Shown: piece after piece, positions 36,707 to 45,633 of the stretch | Numbering within the stretch: the stretch's first letter is position 1 | Layout: each line of letters opens with the position of its first letter | Source: Tropicibacter sp. R16_0 | GTDB taxonomy: Bacteria; Pseudomonadota; Alphaproteobacteria; Rhodobacterales; Rhodobacteraceae | NCBI RefSeq assembly: GCF_017743935.1 | Contig: NZ_JAGHRE010000009.1 | Location: forward strand, 1-64,000 | DNA: 64,000 nucleotides | Direction: 5' to 3' | Program-made: the position numbers and the translations under genes | The notes under the pieces: model-generated | What the model saw: the letters and a program-made list of their open reading frames with translations, nothing else | Databases searched by the model: none | What the model was told of the DNA's origin: nothing

Positions 36707-38029
36707 TCAACGGAAAGCGTGCAATTGCCCTTTGGTGCCGACAACGTAAAGCGTGTTGCCTGCTACAACGGGCCCTGTGGTGGCGCCACCAGGCACCGGG
36801 ACCTGCCCAAGAAGAGCGCCGTCGGTGGGATTATACAGGCGCAAATATCCATCGTTCGAAGCCAGAACAATGCGCCCCCCGGCAAGGATCGGACCATAGT
36901 GGGCAAAGACCGCACCACGTTTGCGCGGCTTGTCCTTGACGAACCCGGGCAGATCGCGCGCCCAGATCACCGAGCCGTCCGACGCGCTCAGGCGCATCAG
37001 CTGGCTCCGGTCGCTGACCAGGAACACGCTGTCACCCACGGGCCAGACCGGGCCAATTGCACCTTCGGTCGCGGTCCATTTGCGCTCTCCGGTTTCGGCC
37101 GAGAAGGCCACCGTGCGGCCCGAGTGGTTGCCCGCATAGATGGTACTGCCCGAAACGACCGGGCTGCCTGTGACATCGCCGATGCGCGAGGCAGCGCGGC
37201 CCTTGCGCTCACCGGTGACCGAAGCAAACCAACGCCGAATGCCGCCCTTGCGGAACGAAGCGATGAGGTCACCCGACCCAAAAGCGAAGACGACCAGATC
37301 CGATGTCAGCGCCGGGGCGGGCGCGCCCAGAACGTTGCCGACGCTCGGCGTTCCGCTCAACTGCCAGGCAATGCGGCCGTCTTTGGTATTGATGGCCCAA
37401 GCGGTTTCGTCGCCAGCAACCAGATACAACAAACCATCGCGGATCGTGGGTGTTCCACTGCCGGTGGCATTCAACTTTTGACGCCAGCGCACGGCACCCG
37501 TTTTGGCATCCAGCGCCGTCAGGCGGCCAAACCCGGAGGAGACATAGAGAATGCCCCCATCATAGGCCATACCACCACCGGTGGCTTGTCCGGCGTCGTC
37601 ACCTTCTGGCACCAGATTGGTTGACCACACCACGCCCCCATTGGGCGCAACTCCGGTCACTGTGGCACCGGAATCCAACGTATAGATCAGCCCACCCGCA
37701 ACAACAGGATCGGCGGTAATCCGACGGCGGCGTTCGTCCCCATCCCCGATCGGTGTGGACCAGATCAGCTGAGGTGTGGCCCGCATCGCCGCATTGTTGG
37801 TGCGGAACGCCTGGGTGCCATAGCTCTGAGCCCAGCTGGCATTGCTGACCTGTTTCGGCAGGCTGATGGGCTTGGACTGGTTCTCGACCGCCACCGCTTC
37901 ATCGGCACCGCGAATATCTTCACGCTCGCCGGGCAGGATAAGCTCAGGTTCGGCACAGGCCGACAAAAGCAGCAATGACCCGCCCAAAAACGCGGCCCCG
38001 GCACGGGAAACGGAAAACTTTGCAATCAT
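36707..38029 (-). CDS. bamB: Outer-membrane assembly lipoprotein BamB-like, PQQ-repeat propeller
   Basis: 440 residues. The signal sequence has lipobox LLLLSAC (about residue 25), then a beta-propeller made of repeated PQQ-like blades such as LTALDAKTGAVRWRQKL, AWAINTKDGRIAWQL and VAFSAETGERKWTATEG. BamB supports the BAM complex that folds outer-membrane proteins. The gene lies between a YfgM-like gene and der, as yfgL does between yfgM and engA in E. coli, which supports orthology. It follows that gene by 59 bases. Confidence 0.9.
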   Translation of the reverse strand: MIAKFSVSRAGAAFLGGSLLLLSACAEPELILPGEREDIRGADEAVAVENQSKPISLPKQVSNASWAQSYGTQAFRTNNAAMRATPQLIWSTPIGDGDERRRRITADPVVAGGLIYTLDSGATVTGVAPNGGVVWSTNLVPEGDDAGQATGGGMAYDGGILYVSSGFGRLTALDAKTGAVRWRQKLNATGSGTPTIRDGLLYLVAGDETAWAINTKDGRIAWQLSGTPSVGNVLGAPAPALTSDLVVFAFGSGDLIASFRKGGIRRWFASVTGERKGRAASRIGDVTGSPVVSGSTIYAGNHSGRTVAFSAETGERKWTATEGAIGPVWPVGDSVFLVSDRSQLMRLSASDGSVIWARDLPGFVKDKPRKRGAVFAHYGPILAGGRIVLASNDGYLRLYNPTDGALLGQVPVPGGATTGPVVAGNTLYVVGTKGQLHAFR

Positions 38030-38088
38030 CGCTCTGGCCTGTTGTCCTGTTCAGTTCCTGTTATGCCCGGGCTCTCAAGCGGCCCGGC

Positions 38089-38760
38089 TCAGCCTTGCTG
38101 CCCCGGCAGGGGCTCGGGCGTTGCGCCCAAGGCCACAATCAACTGGCTTGCGCGCTGTTGCAAGTCTGCGGTTGCCTCGGAATCCTGCAAGATCGCCTGC
38201 AAGCGGTCAATGCCCGCCTGCGCGTCGCCCTCGGACACGTCGATCAGGGCAAGTTGCTCCTCGGCCAGCAAACGCAGCGGCGCGCCCGGAGCGGCCAAAG
38301 CGCTGAACTGCTGGCGCCGGTCGGCCACGGGCAGAGTGTCGGTTTGCAGGGTCAGCGCCTTGAACGTCGCAATGTGGCGATAGATTTCGGGCAAATCCCC
38401 ATTTGTGGCGACCTTGTTCAACCCATCGACCGCAGCGGCAACCTGATCCGAGTTGGCCTGAGCAGCAGAGGTCAACATCTCAACAACGGCCTGCCCGCCC
38501 GGCGAACCGGCTTCGATCGCGGCCAGATTGGTTGCGCGGTCTGCGGCGTCATTGACGGCCAATGCGGCAATGATGTCGTCACCCAACGCCTGCGCGCTGG
38601 CGGTGGCCTGCGATTTGCGGATCTCATTATACGCGGCACCACCGACAACGCCGATGACGACCACAGCAGCGATCCAGCCATAACGGCGCAGCAACAGATA
38701 CATCCGGTCGCGGCGAACCTCTTCGGTTACCTCGTCAATGAAACTGTCGGTATCGCTCAT
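38089..38760 (-). CDS. YfgM-like membrane-anchored TPR protein
   Basis: 223 residues from the ATG at 38760 (MSDTDSFIDEVTEEVRRDRM). A short cytoplasmic N terminus is followed by one helix (WIAAVVVIGVVGGAAYNEI, residues ~28-46) and an Ala-rich periplasmic TPR region, the YfgM/ancillary SecYEG-associated topology. In E. coli YfgM links the translocon to periplasmic chaperones. It is followed by bamB and der in conserved order. An upstream frame to 38796 would add twelve residues without a better ribosome site. Confidence 0.85.
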   Translation of the reverse strand: MSDTDSFIDEVTEEVRRDRMYLLLRRYGWIAAVVVIGVVGGAAYNEIRKSQATASAQALGDDIIAALAVNDAADRATNLAAIEAGSPGGQAVVEMLTSAAQANSDQVAAAVDGLNKVATNGDLPEIYRHIATFKALTLQTDTLPVADRRQQFSALAAPGAPLRLLAEEQLALIDVSEGDAQAGIDRLQAILQDSEATADLQQRASQLIVALGATPEPLPGQQG

Positions 38761-38912
38761 CCCTGCCCCCTGGTGCATGTTGTTGATGCCCCTCATACCG
38801 TGCCGCTTGCATCAAGCCAAGTGTTGGAAATGCGTCATTTGCCTGCCGCAACTGTGCGAAAGTTAAAAAAAGTGATCTGAACTGTTCGGTTTAGTGTAGA
38901 CAATACAAATTC

Positions 38913-38930
38913 GAGACCCCATGTGGTCTC
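38913..38930. promoter_or_regulatory. Candidate operator upstream of the RND efflux operon
   Basis: Perfect dyad GAGACC-CCATGT-GGTCTC, 56 bases before the adaptor start and just after an AT-rich stretch (TAGACAATACAAAT) that may be the promoter. Efflux operons are commonly controlled by TetR-type repressors at such dyads, but no regulator gene is adjacent. Confidence 0.35.
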
Positions 38931-38985
38931 CAAGTGTCGACTTCGGCGCGTGGGACAGAAGCAAGTACAATTAGGAAGGCGCGAT

Positions 38986-40233
38986 ATGCGATTGATCCCT
39001 TTCATCACTGCAATTCTGGTTACGGCCGGGCTGTATCTGGCGGTGTTCGAGCGCGAGAAGCTGCTCGCGTTCGCAAAAGGCAACGCGGCCCAGGCGCAAG
39101 AGGCCGCCGAAGCGGATATCCCCGAAGAAACCGTCAAAGCGGTTGCTGAGGCCAGCGAAAGCGCCGTTGGCGTCGTCGCGCTGAAATCTGTGGCGCGTCA
39201 GATCGACAGCGCCGTGGTCCTGCGTGGTCAAACCCGCGCTATCCGCCAGGTCGAGGTGCGCGCCGAAACATCCGCCATCGTGGTTTCCGAACCCAAGCGC
39301 AAAGGGGCGTTTGTCGAGGCCGGAGATCTGCTGTGTCAGTTGGACACCGGCACCCGTGACGCCGTGCTTGCCGAAATGAACGCCCGCAAGCTTGAGGCAG
39401 AAAGCCGTGTTCCCGAGGCCGAAGCCCGCCTGGAAGAGGCCAAAGCCCGTCTGCTGGAAGCAGAGATCAACAACAACGCGGCGCAAAAGCTGTCCGAAGG
39501 TGGCTATGCCTCGGAAACCCGCCGCGTCGCCACCGAAGCCGCTGTCAGCTCGGCCGAAGCCGGGATCGAAAGCGCGAAATCGGGGCTTGAGGCAACCAAA
39601 GCAGGTATCGAAGCCGCCACCGCAGCCGTGGCCGCTGCCGAGCGCGAAATCGCGCGTCTGTCCATCACCGCCCCCTTCCGCGGCCTGCTGGAAAGTGACA
39701 CCGCCGAGATCGGTAGCCTGATGCAGCCTGGCACCCTGTGCGCGACCGTGATCCAGTTGAACCCCATCAAACTGGTGGGATTTGTTCCCGAAACCGAAGT
39801 GAACCGCGTGACTGTGGGTTCGCCGGCTGGCGCGCGTCTGGCAACAGGGCTTGAGGTGCAGGGTCGGGTGACCTTCCTCAGCCGTTCGGCCGATCCCACC
39901 ACCCGCACGTTCGAAGTCGAGATCACCGTTCCCAACGAGGAGTTGCTGATCCGTGACGGCCAGACCGCCACCATTGGCATCGCGTCGGACGGCACACTGG
40001 CACATCTGCTGCCGCAATCATCGCTGACGTTGAACAATGACGGCCAGTTGGGTGTCCGCGTCGTTGGCGCCGACAATATCGTTCAGTTCCACCCGGTCGG
40101 CCTGATCAAGGACCAGGCCGACGGCGTCTGGGTAAGCGGCTTGGGCGAACGGGCTGACGTGATCGTCGTGGGTCAGGAATTCGTGACCCAAGGCGTGCGT
40201 GTTGCGCCCACCTATGAGGAGGCCGCGCAATGA
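38986..40233 (+). CDS. RND efflux periplasmic adaptor (membrane fusion protein)
   Basis: 415 residues from the ATG at 38986 (MRLIPFITAILVTAGLYL), with AGGAAGG six bases upstream. The open frame starts at 38923 but lacks a ribosome site there. N-terminal membrane anchor, split lipoyl domain (VRAETSAIVVSEPKRKGAFVE and the matching APFRGLLESDTAEIGSLMQ), a long Ala/Glu coiled-coil hairpin (~residues 125-220) and a beta-barrel domain. It bridges the inner-membrane pump to an outer-membrane channel. It overlaps the permease start by four bases. No TolC-type gene is adjacent. Confidence 0.93.
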   Translation: MRLIPFITAILVTAGLYLAVFEREKLLAFAKGNAAQAQEAAEADIPEETVKAVAEASESAVGVVALKSVARQIDSAVVLRGQTRAIRQVEVRAETSAIVVSEPKRKGAFVEAGDLLCQLDTGTRDAVLAEMNARKLEAESRVPEAEARLEEAKARLLEAEINNNAAQKLSEGGYASETRRVATEAAVSSAEAGIESAKSGLEATKAGIEAATAAVAAAEREIARLSITAPFRGLLESDTAEIGSLMQPGTLCATVIQLNPIKLVGFVPETEVNRVTVGSPAGARLATGLEVQGRVTFLSRSADPTTRTFEVEITVPNEELLIRDGQTATIGIASDGTLAHLLPQSSLTLNNDGQLGVRVVGADNIVQFHPVGLIKDQADGVWVSGLGERADVIVVGQEFVTQGVRVAPTYEEAAQ

Positions 40234-43200
40234 CCGGCATCGTCGACTGGGCCGCGTCCCGGGCGCGGATGGTCATTGCCTTCATCATCATTTCGCTGGT
40301 GATCGGGGGCTATTCCTATGTCAACTTGCCCAAAGAGGGCGAGCCGGACATCGACATCCCGATGCTCTTCATCTCGACCCAGTTTCCGGGCATTTCGGCC
40401 GAGGACAGTGAAAACCTGCTGATCAAGCCGATGGAAACCGAGATGGTGGACATCGACGGTCTGGACAAGATGACCGCCACGGCGGCCGAAAACTATGCCG
40501 GTGTGCTGCTGGAGTTCGAATTCGGCTGGGACAAATCCGCGACCATCGCCGATGTACGCGACGCGATGAACACGGCCCAGGCCGAGTTCCCCGATGGCGC
40601 GGAACAGTACACGATCACCGAGATCAACTTCTCGGAATTCCCGATCGTCATCATCAGCCTCACAGGGGCGGTCCCCGAACGCACCATGGCGCGCATCGCC
40701 AAGGAACTGCAGGATGACATCGAAACGCTCGATTCCGTGCTTGAGGCCGGGATTGCAGGCAACCGCGACGAGATGCTCGAGGTGGTCATCGACCCCCTGC
40801 GGCTTGAGGCGTACAACGTCACTGCGGCCGAACTGATCAACGTGGTCAACAACAACAACCAGCTGATCGCCGCTGGCGAAGTTGAAAGCGAACAGGGCAC
40901 ATTCTCGGTCAAGATCCCGTCGTCCTTCAAAACGGCCGAGGATGTTTATGAGCTGCCAGTCAAGGTAAACGGCGACCGCGTCGTGACCCTGGGGGAGCTT
41001 GCACAGATCAACTACACCTTTGAGGATCGCGAAGGCACGGCCCGGTTCGCCGGTGAATCGACCGTGGCTCTGCAGGTGGTCAAGCGCAAGGGTTACAACC
41101 TGATCGACACCGTCGAGCAGGTCAAAGAGGTTCTGGCCCAGTCCCGTTCGGAATGGCCCGAAGAGCTGAAGACCGCGATCCGGGTCGACACCTCGAACGA
41201 CCAGAGCCGCGTTGTCGGCTCGATGGTGAGCCAGCTCGAGGGCTCGGTTCTGACCGCTGTGGCACTAGTTATGATCGTGGTTTTGGCCAGCCTTGGCAGC
41301 CGCGCCGCGCTGCTGGTGGGTTTTGCGATCCCGACCTCGTTCCTTTTGTGTTTTGCCTTCCTCGCCCTCATGGGGGTCAGCATTTCGAACATCGTGATGT
41401 TTGGTCTGATCCTTGCGGTGGGGATGCTGGTCGATGGCGCGATTGTTGTGGTGGAATACGCCGACAAGCGCATCAAGGACGGCATTGGCCCAATGCACGC
41501 CTATGTCGAAGCGGCCAAGCGGATGTTTTGGCCAGTGATCTCGTCCACAGCGACGACGCTCTGTGCCTTCTTGCCCATGCTGTTCTGGCCCGGTGTGCCG
41601 GGTGAGTTCATGGGCATGCTGCCCGTGACGCTGATCTTTGTTCTCTCGGCCTCACTGGTGGTTGCTCTGGTCTATCTGCCGGTTGTGGGCGGTGTCTCGG
41701 GCCGTATCAGCCGGACCTTTACCACCGCGTCGAATTGGCTGCGTGCCCGCACGCCTTGGATTGTCCGCGCGATCCTGGTGCCGCCTGCCCTCTATGGCAT
41801 GTTCCTGGGCGCAATGCAGATGTTGAACCCCGACTACCTCTTGCCTGGGGGAACAATTGCGGGCGCTCTGCTGTTTGTTCTCTCGGCCTTTGCTGCCTCG
41901 ATCACACTCAGCGCGGCCAAGATCACATTCGAGGCGCGTGAAGTGCGCACCCAGACCGGGCACTCGCCGTTTGGCCATGTGGTCAAATTCCTGGTCGGCA
42001 ACCCGATCATGCCGATCGTGTCGATCGCTGCTGTCTTTGCTGCGGTATTCTATGTGGTCGCCATCCTCTTCCCGGCCAATTCGCGCGGGGTCGAATTCTT
42101 TGTTGAAAACGAACCGGAACAGGCCACCACCTATGTCCGCGCACGGGGCAACCTGTCGCTGACCGAAAAGGACGAGATGGTCCGCCAGGTCGAAGAAGTC
42201 ATCGCAGCACATCCCGCCGTGATCAACGTCTTCTCCTTCGCGGGCGAAGGTGGCTTGAACACCGGCGGTCCGGGGGGCGGTCAGTCCCCTGCCGACACCG
42301 TGGGTCAGGTCCAGTTCGAGATGATCCCGTGGGAAAACCGCCCCACCCAGACCGAGACCTGGTTCTATGGGCTGCTGACCCGCGAAGTGACGGCGACCGA
42401 GTATGACGGCAACACCGTGATTGACGAGATCAACGCCGAACTCGTCAAGCTGCCCGGTATCGTGGCCGAGGTTGAGGCGCTGGAACAGGGTCCAGGGTCG
42501 GCGAAGCCGGTGCATCTGCGCATCAAAGGTGACGATTGGGATCAGCTGGTGGCCAGTACCGCCGAGGCGCGCGCGCATTTCGATACGGTCCCCGGCCTGA
42601 TCAAGATCGAGGATTCGCTGCCCCTGCCCGGCATCGACTGGGAAATCTCGGTCGACGTGGCCAAGGCAGGCCGCTACGGCGCCGATGTGGCCACCGTCGG
42701 GGCCATGGTACAGCTGGTGACACGTGGCATCCTGCTGGGTGAAATGCGCCCCAACGACAGCGACGAAGAGATCGAGATCCGCGTCCGCCTGCCCGACAAT
42801 GATCGGGTTCTGTCGACACTCGACACCCTGCGGGTGCGCACGCCCGATGGCCTTGTGCCGCTGGCGAACTTCATCACCCGCAAGCCGGTTGCGAAACTGT
42901 CGGAAATCAAACGTGTCGATCAGAAGCGGTACTTTGACGTCAAATCGGATGTGGAACCTGGGCTGATCAGCCTGGAACAGACCGCCGACGATGACAGCAA
43001 GACCCGTCTTGCGGTCCTGCGCGCAGTGCCCGAAGGCGCGTCGGCTCAAGGCCCTGCTGTCACCAACGCCGCCGGAGCAGAGTTCGATGTCGTGACTTTC
43101 CTGAACGATGCAAACATCGACGCCTTGACCGCAGCTATCGAGGATGGCGCCCAGTTTGTGCCGATCAATCCCAACGAACGCATCGGCGTGCTGACCGAGT

Positions 43201-44006
43201 GGCTGGAGGCCAACCCCTTGCCCGCGGGTCTGGAATGGGAATGGACCGGGGATCAGGAAGAACAGGCCGAAAGCCAGGCCTTCCTGTCCAGCGCCTTCCT
43301 GGCGGCCCTGGGTCTGATGTTCGTGATCCTGTTGGCGCAGTTCAACAGCTTCTACAACTCGGTCCTGGTTCTGCTGGCGGTGATCCTGTCGACCACGGGC
43401 GTTCTGATCGGGATGATGGTGATGCAACAGCCGTTCTCGATCATCATGACCGGCACCGGCATCGTGGCTCTGGCGGGGATCGTGGTGAACAACAACATCG
43501 TTCTGATCGACACCTATCAGGAGTACAGCCGCTACATGCCCCGGATCGAGGCGATCATCCGCACAGCCGAGGCGCGTATCCGCCCGGTTCTGCTGACCAC
43601 GATCACCACGATGGCCGGTCTGACACCGATGATGTTCGGCCTAAGTCTGGATTTCATCGGCGGCGGCTATTCCATCGACAGCCCCACGGCACTGTGGTGG
43701 AAACAGCTGGCAACAGCGGTGGTCTTTGGTCTGGGCATCGCGACCATCCTGACGCTGATCGTGACGCCTTCGTTCCTGGCGCTGCGGGTCTGGTTCATGA
43801 CCTATGCGGTCTGGATCGGTCGCATGCTGGCCCGCGCCACCCGTGGCCGCTCCAGCCGGATCGCCCGCGACATGCGTCTGAACAAATCGGCCGAAAAGCT
43901 GAAAGCGACCGAGATCATCTGGGAAGATGCACCCGTGTCAAAGCCCAAGCCCAAGGCCGAAGAAGAGTTGCCCAAGATTGGGGGGCCCTTACAGGCCGCC
44001 GAATAA
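40230..44006 (+). CDS. RND-family efflux permease with extended central membrane region
   Basis: 1258 residues, about 200 longer than AcrB. Two RND halves with periplasmic porter loops are clear. In helix 4 the proton-relay pair Asp-Asp of AcrB is D-G here (LAVGMLVDGAIVVVEYAD). In helix 10 the relay lysine position reads Asn (GIVVNNNIVLIDTYQEYS). This variant occurs in other RND subfamilies but differs from AcrB. Between helix 6 and helix 7 (about residues 490-590) there are two extra hydrophobic segments, WIVRAILVPPALYGMFLG and GGTIAGALLFVLSAFAAS. The C-terminal tail is Lys/Pro/Glu-rich. The substrate is unknown. Confidence 0.93.
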   Translation: MTGIVDWAASRARMVIAFIIISLVIGGYSYVNLPKEGEPDIDIPMLFISTQFPGISAEDSENLLIKPMETEMVDIDGLDKMTATAAENYAGVLLEFEFGWDKSATIADVRDAMNTAQAEFPDGAEQYTITEINFSEFPIVIISLTGAVPERTMARIAKELQDDIETLDSVLEAGIAGNRDEMLEVVIDPLRLEAYNVTAAELINVVNNNNQLIAAGEVESEQGTFSVKIPSSFKTAEDVYELPVKVNGDRVVTLGELAQINYTFEDREGTARFAGESTVALQVVKRKGYNLIDTVEQVKEVLAQSRSEWPEELKTAIRVDTSNDQSRVVGSMVSQLEGSVLTAVALVMIVVLASLGSRAALLVGFAIPTSFLLCFAFLALMGVSISNIVMFGLILAVGMLVDGAIVVVEYADKRIKDGIGPMHAYVEAAKRMFWPVISSTATTLCAFLPMLFWPGVPGEFMGMLPVTLIFVLSASLVVALVYLPVVGGVSGRISRTFTTASNWLRARTPWIVRAILVPPALYGMFLGAMQMLNPDYLLPGGTIAGALLFVLSAFAASITLSAAKITFEAREVRTQTGHSPFGHVVKFLVGNPIMPIVSIAAVFAAVFYVVAILFPANSRGVEFFVENEPEQATTYVRARGNLSLTEKDEMVRQVEEVIAAHPAVINVFSFAGEGGLNTGGPGGGQSPADTVGQVQFEMIPWENRPTQTETWFYGLLTREVTATEYDGNTVIDEINAELVKLPGIVAEVEALEQGPGSAKPVHLRIKGDDWDQLVASTAEARAHFDTVPGLIKIEDSLPLPGIDWEISVDVAKAGRYGADVATVGAMVQLVTRGILLGEMRPNDSDEEIEIRVRLPDNDRVLSTLDTLRVRTPDGLVPLANFITRKPVAKLSEIKRVDQKRYFDVKSDVEPGLISLEQTADDDSKTRLAVLRAVPEGASAQGPAVTNAAGAEFDVVTFLNDANIDALTAAIEDGAQFVPINPNERIGVLTEWLEANPLPAGLEWEWTGDQEEQAESQAFLSSAFLAALGLMFVILLAQFNSFYNSVLVLLAVILSTTGVLIGMMVMQQPFSIIMTGTGIVALAGIVVNNNIVLIDTYQEYSRYMPRIEAIIRTAEARIRPVLLTTITTMAGLTPMMFGLSLDFIGGGYSIDSPTALWWKQLATAVVFGLGIATILTLIVTPSFLALRVWFMTYAVWIGRMLARATRGRSSRIARDMRLNKSAEKLKATEIIWEDAPVSKPKPKAEEELPKIGGPLQAAE

Positions 44007-45563
44007 TCAAAGCATCCACTGAATGGGCAACAGCCCCATGATCCAAACCACCGCGCGGCTCAGCGCGGTGGTTTTTGGTTCGCGGGGGTAAATGTGCTCG
44101 GCCCCTTCGCGGTTCATCTCGATCCAGTGCAATTCCCCACTGGCACCCCGCTCGACCAGATAGGCGCGTTCCGGCAGTTGGCGGTCCAGACCGCGGGCCA
44201 TCGCACTGGCCAGATCGGCGCTGTCGATCAGGAAGCCCATTTCCGTGTTCAGCCGTGCCGAGCGTGGGTCAAAGTTGAACGAGCCCACGAAGATCAGCCT
44301 GCCATCGATTTCGAATGTCTTGGCATGCAGGCTGGTGTTCGATGATCCGACCAGCCCGAACTGCTCCAGCAGGTCCGGTTTCACCTGATCCGATTTCAGC
44401 TCATACACTTCGACCCCACCGTCGATCAGCCGGTCGCGATAGGGCACATAGCCCGAATGCACCGGCAGCACATCGGTGGCCTCTTGCGCGTTGGTCAGCG
44501 TGCGCACCCGGATGCCTTCACCTGCCCAGGTGGTCAGCACCTCGGTAAAGCGGTCGCCGGGCACAAAATAAGCCGAGATTACGCTCACCTCGACTTGCGG
44601 TTTGGGCAGCAGCTTGATCAGTCGCGTCATCATCAGGTCGTCGTCCTGCGCCGCCCCCTGCCCCTTGACCGGGCTGTCGCTGACCATCTGCATCGGCACC
44701 CAGTCAAAGCCGCGCGCATCGTCAAGCAATTCCTCCATCAGATGTGAGGCGCGCACGCTGTCGGCATAGGCCGCGCCGCCGGGCCGCGCCTTGACCTGCG
44801 CGACCGAAGCCTCAAGGATGCCGCCCCCCGCAGGTCTGGGCATCAGAACATCGCCAACCGGAACCGCCGAAGGGCTGGTCCAGTAAAGATCAAAGTCTTC
44901 GGACACATCCGCCGCCGCATCCCCAATGGCCACCACATCCATATCGAAGTAGTTCACCCCCTCGCTGCGCGAAAAATAGATGTCCCCGACATTGCGCCCG
45001 CCCACCACGGTCGCCACCCCGTCCACGGTCAGGCTTTTGTTGTGCATCCGACGGTTGATGCGACCGAAATCCAGCACGTAGGACACCATGCGCGGGCTGC
45101 GCAGCATGAAGGGGTTGAACAGGCGCACCTCGATGTTGGGGTGTGCGTCCATCTCGGCCAGTTCGGGGTCCAGATCGGGCGTCCCGTTATCATCGAGCAG
45201 CAGCCGCACCCGCACGCCACGCTCTGCCGCGCGTTGAACCGCGTCCAGCAGCAGAAGACCGGTGATGTCCTTTTGCCAGATGTAATACCGCACATCGAGG
45301 CTCTGCTCGGCGGCATCAATCAACAAGAGCCGCGCGGCAAAGGCGGCTGCCCCATCCTGCAACCCCGCCACACCCGACGTGCCCGGGTTTTGCTCCATCA
45401 ACGGCAGCACAACCGCGCCAAGGGTGGTTTGGTCGCTGGCGGGCACAGCGGTGGAATTCGCACGATCCGGATCATGGGGCACCGGGAACAGCCATTGAAA
45501 GCCAAAGCTGGCGACGACGTAGCAAAGCGCGGCAATGATCAGAAATCGCAGGGTTTTCAGCAT
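44007..45563 (-). CDS. Phospholipase D / cardiolipin synthase C-like protein
   Basis: 518 residues. An N-terminal helix anchors the protein. Two HKD motifs define the phospholipase D fold: HNKSLTVDG near residue 172 and HAKTFEIDGRLIFVGS near 411. ClsC-like enzymes make cardiolipin from phosphatidylglycerol plus another phospholipid. The motif wording and length match the ClsC (YmdC) class better than ClsA, which has more membrane helices. Its stop abuts the RND permease stop with no base between. Confidence 0.88.
   Translation of the reverse strand: MLKTLRFLIIAALCYVVASFGFQWLFPVPHDPDRANSTAVPASDQTTLGAVVLPLMEQNPGTSGVAGLQDGAAAFAARLLLIDAAEQSLDVRYYIWQKDITGLLLLDAVQRAAERGVRVRLLLDDNGTPDLDPELAEMDAHPNIEVRLFNPFMLRSPRMVSYVLDFGRINRRMHNKSLTVDGVATVVGGRNVGDIYFSRSEGVNYFDMDVVAIGDAAADVSEDFDLYWTSPSAVPVGDVLMPRPAGGGILEASVAQVKARPGGAAYADSVRASHLMEELLDDARGFDWVPMQMVSDSPVKGQGAAQDDDLMMTRLIKLLPKPQVEVSVISAYFVPGDRFTEVLTTWAGEGIRVRTLTNAQEATDVLPVHSGYVPYRDRLIDGGVEVYELKSDQVKPDLLEQFGLVGSSNTSLHAKTFEIDGRLIFVGSFNFDPRSARLNTEMGFLIDSADLASAMARGLDRQLPERAYLVERGASGELHWIEMNREGAEHIYPREPKTTALSRAVVWIMGLLPIQWML
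44045..44076 (+). terminator. RND operon terminator embedded in the convergent phospholipase D gene
   Basis: Perfect 11-base stem AAACCACCGCG (44045-44055) / CGCGGTGGTTT (44064-44074), 8-base loop, then TT. It starts 38 bases past the RND stop and lies wholly within the 3' coding end of the minus-strand gene. Confidence 0.75.
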
Positions 45564-45633
45564 TCAGGCCTCCGGGCTGCACGGTGCAATCCGAACCAGC
45601 CTAGCCGCGCGGCCCCCTTTCGCGCAACGGTTC

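Noticed and set aside
41652-43427. 591-codon minus-strand frame
   Set aside because: Antisense to the RND permease, no coding-like features.
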